This document shows, piece after piece, positions 60,101-64,000 of a stretch of 64,000 bases of DNA. The notes below the pieces were generated by a model. It had not been told where the DNA came from. It worked only from the letters and a program-made list of their open reading frames with translations, and did not search any database. This stretch comes from Solirubrobacter deserti. GTDB lineage: Bacteria; Actinomycetota; Thermoleophilia; Solirubrobacterales; Solirubrobacteraceae. The translations under genes were made by a program, and so were the position numbers. The stretch's first letter is position 1. Each line of letters begins with the position of its first letter. Where the stretch lies: NCBI RefSeq assembly GCF_003344625.1, contig NZ_QPKJ02000005.1:124001-188000 (forward strand), read 5' to 3'.

Positions 60101-62225
60101 CCAGGGCGGCATCCTCGTCTACGGCGACGACAACAACTACGTCAAGCTCAACGCGATCTCCGACGACAACAACGCGAACCGGGTCAACCGGCTCGAGCTG
60201 CGGTCCGAGGTCAACGGCACGGTGAGCGCGACGGCGTCCGACCCGCAGATCACGGCCGCTCAGGCCGCGGGTCCGCTCTGGCTGCGCCTGACCAAGGCCG
60301 GCAACAGCTACACCGCCGAGTACAAGACCTCCGAGCCCGGCAGTTGGACCGCCTTCTCGGGCCCGGTCACGAACGCGATGGCGGCGCCGAAGTTCGGCCT
60401 GTACACCCAGGGCGTGCTGCAGTCCGGCGACACGGTCACGTTCGAGTACTTCTCGGTCGACGGCGACAGCACGGGCTGCCCGCCGGTGGACGAGAACGAA
60501 CCGCCGACCATCGAGTCGGCCTCCGCGACGCCTTCGTCCGGCTTCGCCCCGCTGAACGTGCAGTTCAACGTCGAGGCCTCTGACGAGGACGACGACGACC
60601 TCACCTACAGCTGGGACTTCGACGGCGACGGCGACTCGGACTCGACCGCCCAGAACCCGACGCACACCTACACCACGGCCGGCACGTACGAGGCCGAGGT
60701 GACCGTGTCCGACGGTGAGGACGAGCGCACGCGCACGGTGTCGGTCACCGTGTTCGGCGCCGACGACCCGCAGGCGCGCTTCCGCGTGCTGGTGTTCTCG
60801 AAGACGACGGGCTTCCGCCACGACTCGATCGACGAGGGCATCGCGGCCATCAAGCAGCTCGGCAACCTCCACGGCTTCCAGGTGGACGCCACCGAGGACG
60901 CCTCGCTGTTCCGCGACGACGTGCTGTCGCGCTACGACACGGTCGTGTGGCTGTCCACCACCGGTGACCCGCTCAACGACGCCCAGCAGGCGGCGTTCGA
61001 GCGCTACATCAAGGCGGGCGGCGGCTACACCGGCATCCACGCCGCGGCCGACACCGAGTACGACTGGGTCTGGTACGGCCGCCTCGTCGGCGCGTACTTC
61101 CTGAGCCACCCGCCCGGGACCCCGCCGGCCACGGTCAAGGTCGAGGACACCGACCACCACTCCACGAAGGACGTTCCGCCCACGTGGCAGCGTGTGGACG
61201 AGTGGTACAACTACAAGTCGCCGCTGTTCGCTGACCCGAACGTGCCGGACGGCGACTTCAGCCCGCGGCCGAACGTCCACGTGCTCGCCACGGTCGACGA
61301 GGCCACGTACGACGAGCAGGACGGCAACACGACGGATGACGACCATCCGATCTCGTGGTGCCAGCGCTTCGACGGTGGCCGCTCGTGGTACACGGGCATG
61401 GGCCACACCGCGGCGTCCTTCTCGGAGGCCGACTTCCTCGACCACATCCTCGGCGGCATCGAGGTGTCCGCCGGCGCGGTCGCGGATGCGGACTGCGGTA
61501 AGCAGGGCACCGGCAACCGGCCGCCGACGGTGACCGCGCAGCGGAACCCGTCGGGTGACGTCACTCCGGGCGACCCGGTGGCCTTCACGGCCGAGGGCAC
61601 CGATCCGGACGGCGACACGCTCACCTACGAGTGGGACTTCGGTGACGGCGCGTCTGCGAACACGCAGAACGCGATGCACACCTACACCACGCCCGGCGTC
61701 TGGTTCGCCAAGGTGACGGTCCGCGACGGCAAGGGCGGCAAGACCGAGCAGCTGCTGCAGGTCAACGTCCAGCCGGCCGGTGGGGAGAACCAGGAGCAGG
61801 TCGGCGTCGGCGGCCTCGTGCCGGCCACGCTGGCGCTGGACATCCGCGAGTCGGGCAACCTCGGCGTGTTCCAGCCGGGTGTCGGCCGTGACTACGACGC
61901 CAGCGTCGACGCCACGGTGACGTCGACCGCCACGGCGGCGGCCCTGACCGTGCATGACCCGAGCTCCACGGCTCCGGGCCATCTGGTCAACGGAGCGGAC
62001 GCGCTGGACCAGGCACTGCAGGTCCGCGCGACGGATGCGGCCAACCCGACGTCGGCGTTCGCGCCGGTGAGCGGGACCCGCCGCAGCCTGCTGGCGTTCC
62101 CGGCCCCGGTCACCAACCACAGGGCCACGGTCGAGTTCCGCCAGACCATCGGCGCCAACGAGACGCTGCTCCGCGGCGGCTACGGCAAGGTGCTGACGTT
62201 CACGCTGTCGGCGACGACGCCGTAG
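54159..62225 (+). CDS. giant secreted cupredoxin - ThuA - sugar dehydrogenase - PKD - laminin-G-like protein
   Basis: A 2688-aa exported protein. Order: signal peptide (1-26); cupredoxin (27-118) with type-1 copper ligands His66, Cys104, His107 and Met110 (FLCDRHPGM); ThuA 1 (~123-353); GSDH propeller (~374-824, MGFRNPFRI near 591); PKD (~828-911); dehydrogenase-linked domain (~911-1026); CBM6-like (~1028-1169); PKD (~1175-1263). Then four tandem laminin-G/DUF1349-like modules (~1265-2104, each with DxFDGxxLxxxW) come before PKD (~2111-2203), ThuA 2 (~2206-2448), PKD (~2453-2541) and a C-terminal module (~2548-2688) shared with the 10980-15257 protein. It likely binds, oxidises and passes electrons from sugars outside the cell. 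Start ATG 54159 follows GGAGGAG. Confidence 0.92.
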   Translation: MRRMRYALLAVVAAIAWAMAASPARAAQTVVIDAVDSPASAFSPANVSVEVGDTVRWEFDQAQTTHDVTSQGTNWAQPIDEERAPNGEPITRTFNTPGTYTFLCDRHPGMTGSITVQAANLDRVLVFSKTGGFRHDSIPQGIAAIQALGTANNFTVVATEDAAQFTDANLATFDVVVFLSTTGEILNDTQQAAFERYIQGGGGFAGVHAASDTEYSWPWFGELVGGYFRSHPPGTPAAAVDIEDGDEPSTTGLPTRWQRTDEWYNFQHPTTPVVNGNGTVADFSPRARHVKVLATVDESTYDEQDGNAVDDDHPIAWCSDFDGGRSWYTAMGHTQASFNDAQFRQHLLGGLRTAAGVAGDCGRERDVPPTAADFEKVTLSDDTQAPVEIDIAEDGRAFYLERDGRVYMWSPTSQTSQLIADLPVTNSHENGNLGIQLAPDFETTNHIYIAYSALPDASGTNVLSRFTLNGNTLGSEQRIYTWQQQRLQCCHNGGSLDFGPDGSLYISTGDNSNPFAHNYNPADERPGREPWDAQRTSANTNNPNGKILRIKPIPNATGVPGIGTTYTIPEGNMFPESQDTQNKTLPEIYAMGFRNPFRIHVDQKTGWVLLGDYGPDAGAANAARGPAGHVEFNVVKEPGFYGWPYCIGPNLPYRDIVYQSDEGGVGGQYTYDTPDTHNCAAPVNDSPNNNGLTNLPPAIPASTWQTYSTFDQRFPDLGAGGAPMGGPRYYFDADNPSNTKFPPFYDGHWFMGEWNNDWIKTANLNDDGLITGIACFAICQGYQSPMDIEFGPNGSLYVVEWGQGFGSNNADSGVYRIDYIQGARSPIAVANVNNDAVPVGTTVQFSSAGSSDPDGTPISYLWDFNDGTPTSTAANPTHTFTQAGTYNVTLTVRDESGDTAVDTVRVVVGNQRPVVTIEIPENGRVANFGDRIPYKVSVVDPDGGSTGAGTIDCDDVVVKFKLGHDSHAHDLESMTGCQGEYTITGVEGHSTELNIFTVVTASYTDEGNGPAAPVTGEAEAILQPKLKQAEFFSTTGRTADSRAAGGDPGVALEATTDVGGGNSAAFIEDGDWISFNPYNLEDLSKVTFRVASESTGATIELRYDAPDGPLVSSTTFPATGGWQTWADVTSNLPATIPQGTHRLFVVFRHPTNTGGLMNLNWFKFTGKGAAVTAPPEVNATAEPISGEAPLNVAFNADATDAENEAMTYAWDFGVPGTDADKSTEKAPNYTYTTPGNYTASVTVTDASGGRASDTVEVRVTRPLDECPTGPVRSDEFDGTTLDPKWTVLRPDTANPLSVSNGSLVLPISQGSIYGTGTSAKNIVVQDMPDGEWMATAKISASALTENYHQAGLRVYAGDDNWASVHMIYAGSGRDFEFITEVDGAPRNEGADKLGGIPADAPLDYYVRLMYDGENLTAAYSYDGSTFQPVGRPVSLATFTDAKVGPVALSGETATTVPVARFDWVRFDPDGSGGGGSEGIVDNFDGNALDGAWERIRGDQSAVVGSGTLQIPAQTGDIYQTRNDAKNLIVRDAPDGAWQAVTKINFKGTAQYHQAGIMVYGDDNNFTKFGRIVHTTTGTEKFEFINEVNAVARNAAEDSSANLAATFPNDYYLRLTSDGTNVVGHYSTDGSTWTAVGRSAVLPANAKIGLFAFSNDGTGNPVASFDSFALTGDEVGGGGGGGQPSGPSYDDQFDGATLDKERWNAIVRDTPAEYSLAGGKLNYTLSAGDIYTGDTNPPPNNFLLQDASHADEDWVIETKVDGYTFDGGYAQGGLLAYQDGDNYVKFDVITDPNNTVVNRIELRSEIAGVIQEPQSNATVTAAQANGPFWLRLTKEGNSYKGEYSFDGVAWTAAPNSPVTNPMADPDFGLFGFSPQDREVTDTVSFDYFTLNGPDPSGCEQCDGPGDSFDGSSLNADRWNAIAHDDPTKYAVANGALTVTTTAGEIYQGSTGGGPLILQAADHAGSDFVLETKLTNTLDGGYSQGGILVYGDDNNYVKLNAISDDNNANRVNRLELRSEVNGTVSATASDPQITAAQAAGPLWLRLTKAGNSYTAEYKTSEPGSWTAFSGPVTNAMAAPKFGLYTQGVLQSGDTVTFEYFSVDGDSTGCPPVDENEPPTIESASATPSSGFAPLNVQFNVEASDEDDDDLTYSWDFDGDGDSDSTAQNPTHTYTTAGTYEAEVTVSDGEDERTRTVSVTVFGADDPQARFRVLVFSKTTGFRHDSIDEGIAAIKQLGNLHGFQVDATEDASLFRDDVLSRYDTVVWLSTTGDPLNDAQQAAFERYIKAGGGYTGIHAAADTEYDWVWYGRLVGAYFLSHPPGTPPATVKVEDTDHHSTKDVPPTWQRVDEWYNYKSPLFADPNVPDGDFSPRPNVHVLATVDEATYDEQDGNTTDDDHPISWCQRFDGGRSWYTGMGHTAASFSEADFLDHILGGIEVSAGAVADADCGKQGTGNRPPTVTAQRNPSGDVTPGDPVAFTAEGTDPDGDTLTYEWDFGDGASANTQNAMHTYTTPGVWFAKVTVRDGKGGKTEQLLQVNVQPAGGENQEQVGVGGLVPATLALDIRESGNLGVFQPGVGRDYDASVDATVTSTATAAALTVHDPSSTAPGHLVNGADALDQALQVRATDAANPTSAFAPVSGTRRSLLAFPAPVTNHRATVEFRQTIGANETLLRGGYGKVLTFTLSATTP

Positions 62226-62237
62226 CGCAGTAGTGCT

Positions 62238-62261
62238 GGGGCGGTCCTGCGGGACCGCCCC
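62238..62261 (+). terminator. intrinsic terminator of the giant gene
   Basis: A perfect 10-bp stem GGGGCGGTCC (62238-62247) / GGACCGCCCC (62252-62261) with loop TGCG lies 12 bases after the stop codon. Confidence 0.75.
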
Positions 62262-62269
62262 TTCGTGCT

Positions 62270-62295
62270 CAGGGCCGTCCTTCGGGGCGGCCCTG
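62270..62295. terminator. second hairpin, UUCG tetraloop, shared with the convergent gene
   Basis: CAGGGCCGTCC (62270-62280), TTCG, GGGCGGCCCTG (62285-62295): 11 pairs with one G-T wobble and a stable UUCG loop. It sits right after the first hairpin and before the stop of the lipase-like gene. Confidence 0.72.
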
Positions 62296-62300
62296 GCGCG

Positions 62301-63257
62301 TTAAGCGAGCCAGGCCTCGAGCTGCTCGTACACCTTGGGGTGATTGAGCAGCGCGAGGTGGTGCGTGCCGCCGAGGGCGAACAGGTCGCCCTCACCGGAC
62401 GCGCTGGCCGAGAGCACGAGCGTGTCGCCGAGCACCCGGCCCGCGAGATGGCGCGCGTCGCGCGTGACGGTGGCGGAGATGAAGCCGTGCCGGGCCGTGG
62501 TGAGCAGCGGGTCGCGGACGCCGCGGCGCAGGTCGCGGATGCCGGCCGAGCGGCGTCCGAGGAACTGGGCGAACGGGCGCGTCTCCGGCGCGCTCCGCAG
62601 GACGCTCTCCAGGTGATGGACGAGTTGCGCGAGCGGGGCGCCGTCGTGCGGCGTGCCGAGCGAGATCGTGTGGCTCACGCGGGCCGTCCACGGAGCGTCG
62701 CAGGCGCAGGCGCTGCGCGCGACGAGCCCGCCCATCGAGTGCCCGACGAGCGCGACCCGCTCGATGTCCCAGTCGAGCGCTTCGATCAGCCGCGCCAGCT
62801 CCGCACCGTTCTCCGCGATCGAGCGGCCGGTGTTGTAGCGGACGTGCACGGAGGTCCAGCCGGGTAGGTGCGGATGCCCCCAGGCGTGCTCGGTCTCGCC
62901 GAGCCCGTGCACCCAGACGAGCACGGCGGGCAGCCGGGGCTCGCTGATGCGCGCCGCGGTCATCTCGATCGCGAGCGGGCTCCCGGAAGCGTGCAGCTCG
63001 TCGCCGATCAGCCCGTTGAGCGCACCCAGCACCTCGGGCCGGGCGTTGAGCGGTAGCAGCGCCGCGGACCGCAGGCCGCCGGCCACGGCTGCGTAGGTGC
63101 CGCGCGCGATCGCGTCGTGCAGCGCTCGGACGGGCAGTGCCGCCGGCCCGACCGTCCGGAACACGCGCCCCGAGATCGCGAAGTGGACGTCGCCGATCCC
63201 GCGCGAGAGCCCCGCGAGCTCCGTGCCCGCCAGCCGGCCGAGAGCGGTCCTGGGCAT
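62301..63257 (-). CDS. alpha/beta hydrolase (lipase/esterase-like)
   Basis: A 318-aa hydrolase of the PGAP1/triacylglycerol-lipase type. The oxyanion region is PAVLVWVHGLGETEHAWG, the nucleophile elbow is VALVGHSMGGLVARSACACD (G-x-S-x-G), and ISLGTPHDGAPLAQLVHHLE follows. The late His is likely in ALGGTHHLALLNHPKVYEQL. No signal peptide is visible. The N-terminal ~90 residues are Ala-rich and not diagnostic. ATG 63257 was chosen; GTG 63266 is possible. Confidence 0.88.
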   Translation of the reverse strand: MPRTALGRLAGTELAGLSRGIGDVHFAISGRVFRTVGPAALPVRALHDAIARGTYAAVAGGLRSAALLPLNARPEVLGALNGLIGDELHASGSPLAIEMTAARISEPRLPAVLVWVHGLGETEHAWGHPHLPGWTSVHVRYNTGRSIAENGAELARLIEALDWDIERVALVGHSMGGLVARSACACDAPWTARVSHTISLGTPHDGAPLAQLVHHLESVLRSAPETRPFAQFLGRRSAGIRDLRRGVRDPLLTTARHGFISATVTRDARHLAGRVLGDTLVLSASASGEGDLFALGGTHHLALLNHPKVYEQLEAWLA

Positions 63258-63284
63258 GGCGGACACCGTAGCGGCGCGTTCAGC

Positions 63285-64000
63285 TCACGCGAAGCTCGAC
63301 TGATCCCAGATGTTGATGCCCGAGTCGACCGCGTGCTGGTCGATCTGCGCGAGCTCCTCGGCGCTGAACGCGAGGTTGTCGAGGGCCGCGACGTTCGTCT
63401 CCAGCTGCTCGACCGAGGAGGCGCCGATAAGAGCGCTAGTAACCCGAGGGTCGCGAAGAACCCACGCGATCGCCATCTGCGCGAGCTTCTGGCCGCGCTT
63501 GGCCGCGATCTCGTTCAACGCGCGCACGCGCGCCATGTTCTCCTCGTTGATGAAGTCCTTCTTGAGGTAGAAGTCCTTGGCCGCGCGCGAGTCCTCGGGG
63601 ATGCCGCCGAGGTAGCGGTCGGTGAGCATGCCCTGGCCGAGCGGCGAGAAGGCGATGATGCCGGCGCCGATCTCCTCGCAGGCGTCGAGCACGCCGGGCT
63701 CGATCCAGCGGTTGAGCATCGAGTAGGAGGGCTGGTGGATCAGCAGCGGCGTACCGAGCGAGCGCGCGATCTCGTTCGCCTCGCGCGTGCGCTCGGCCGA
63801 GTAGGAGGAGATGCCGGCGTACAGCGCGCGGCCGGAGCGCACGGCGGTGTCGAGCGCGCCGATCGTCTCCTCCAGCGGCGTCTCCGGGTCATAGCGGTGC
63901 GAGTAGAAGATGTCGACGTACTCGAGCCCCATGCGCTCGAGCGACTGGTCGAGGCTCGCGAGCAGGTACTTGCGCGAGCCCCACTCGCCGTACGGGCCGG
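63285..64000 (-). CDS. aldo/keto reductase, YghZ-type (5' end outside window)
   Basis: The visible C-terminal 238 codons match L-glyceraldehyde-3-phosphate reductase-type aldo/keto reductases. They contain RKYLLASLDQSLERMGLEYV then DIFYSHRYDPETPLEETIGA, LYAGISSYSAERT, LLIHQPSYSMLNRW, IIAFSPLGQGMLTDRYLGG, ALIGASSVEQLETNVAAL. The catalytic Tyr/Lys region lies outside the window. Such enzymes reduce aldehydes with NADPH. The frame is open to the edge and the true start is outside; ATG 63932 is internal. Confidence 0.9.
   Translation of the reverse strand, partial: GPYGEWGSRKYLLASLDQSLERMGLEYVDIFYSHRYDPETPLEETIGALDTAVRSGRALYAGISSYSAERTREANEIARSLGTPLLIHQPSYSMLNRWIEPGVLDACEEIGAGIIAFSPLGQGMLTDRYLGGIPEDSRAAKDFYLKKDFINEENMARVRALNEIAAKRGQKLAQMAIAWVLRDPRVTSALIGASSVEQLETNVAALDNLAFSAEELAQIDQHAVDSGINIWDQSSFA

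Noticed and set aside
58500..62120. A 1200-codon minus-strand open frame opposite the giant secreted protein
   Set aside because: Antisense shadow reading with no recognisable family; the plus strand encodes ordered domains throughout.

Overview
The window is very GC-rich (roughly 70% or more by eye) with strong G/C third-position bias. It carries SARP/AfsR-type and LuxR-type giant regulators, an F420-type reductase and a Ddn-like protein, a collagen-like surface protein of a style common in Thermoleophilia, and very large secreted ThuA/sugar-dehydrogenase/PKD proteins. Together these suggest an actinomycete of the Solirubrobacterales type (Solirubrobacter/Conexibacter relatives). This is inference from gene content; there is no rRNA here to confirm it.

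Region 1-5.5 kb looks like two tandem islands at one tRNA target. The left one (lower GC, cut by the window edge) has a compact QueC-like protein and, overlapping it, the start of an unknown gene. It ends at a partial tRNA 3' end (about 1587-1628). The second holds a heavy-metal cassette: a MerR regulator with two matching MerR-type promoters, a small membrane protein, a small Cys-Cys protein, a CadA-type P1B ATPase and a CadC/CmtR-type repressor. It ends at a second, degenerate tRNA 3' fragment (5469-5510), which also supplies the last codons of dapB.

Region 5.5-15.3 kb is ordinary chromosome: dapB, an Acr3-like permease, a DUF1835 protein, an RhtA-like exporter, a luciferase-like monooxygenase coupled to an F420/NADP-type reductase, then a 1425-residue secreted ThuA/glucose-sorbosone-dehydrogenase/PKD protein.

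Region 15.3-31.7 kb is rich in regulators: a 957-aa BTAD-NB-ARC regulator, two ~910-925-aa LuxR/MalT-like ATPase regulators whose start codons are one base apart, an ECF sigma factor, and a tiny sigma-region-4-like protein with a CxxC. It also holds a collagen-like surface protein, an SPFH protein coupled to a divergent NAD-kinase homologue, and a three-gene operon of related secreted/membrane proteins of unknown function.

Region 31.7-48.5 kb holds small metabolic and defence-type genes: Ddn-like protein, SDR, RidA with divergent TetR, DUF427, SagB-like nitroreductase, a second AfsR-like regulator, a DrrAB-like exporter, GNATs, VOC protein, UvrD-type helicase, DksA-like protein, XRE-cupin regulator, DHA2 exporter and a TIGR02960-type sigma factor.

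Region 48.5-54.1 kb is one six-gene operon joined by five successive 4-nt start/stop overlaps: ABC ATPase, ABC-2 permease, ADP-ribosylglycohydrolase, aminoglycoside 2'-N-acetyltransferase-like protein, core-2-type glycosyltransferase and FkbM methyltransferase. A divergent TetR regulator faces it across a dyad. This is the best candidate for an undescribed functional unit. Region 54.1-62.3 kb is a single 2688-codon secreted protein with a type-1 copper (cupredoxin) domain, two ThuA domains, a sugar-dehydrogenase propeller, PKD domains, a CBM6-like domain and four tandem laminin-G-like modules, closed by two hairpins. The window ends with a lipase-like hydrolase and a truncated aldo/keto reductase.
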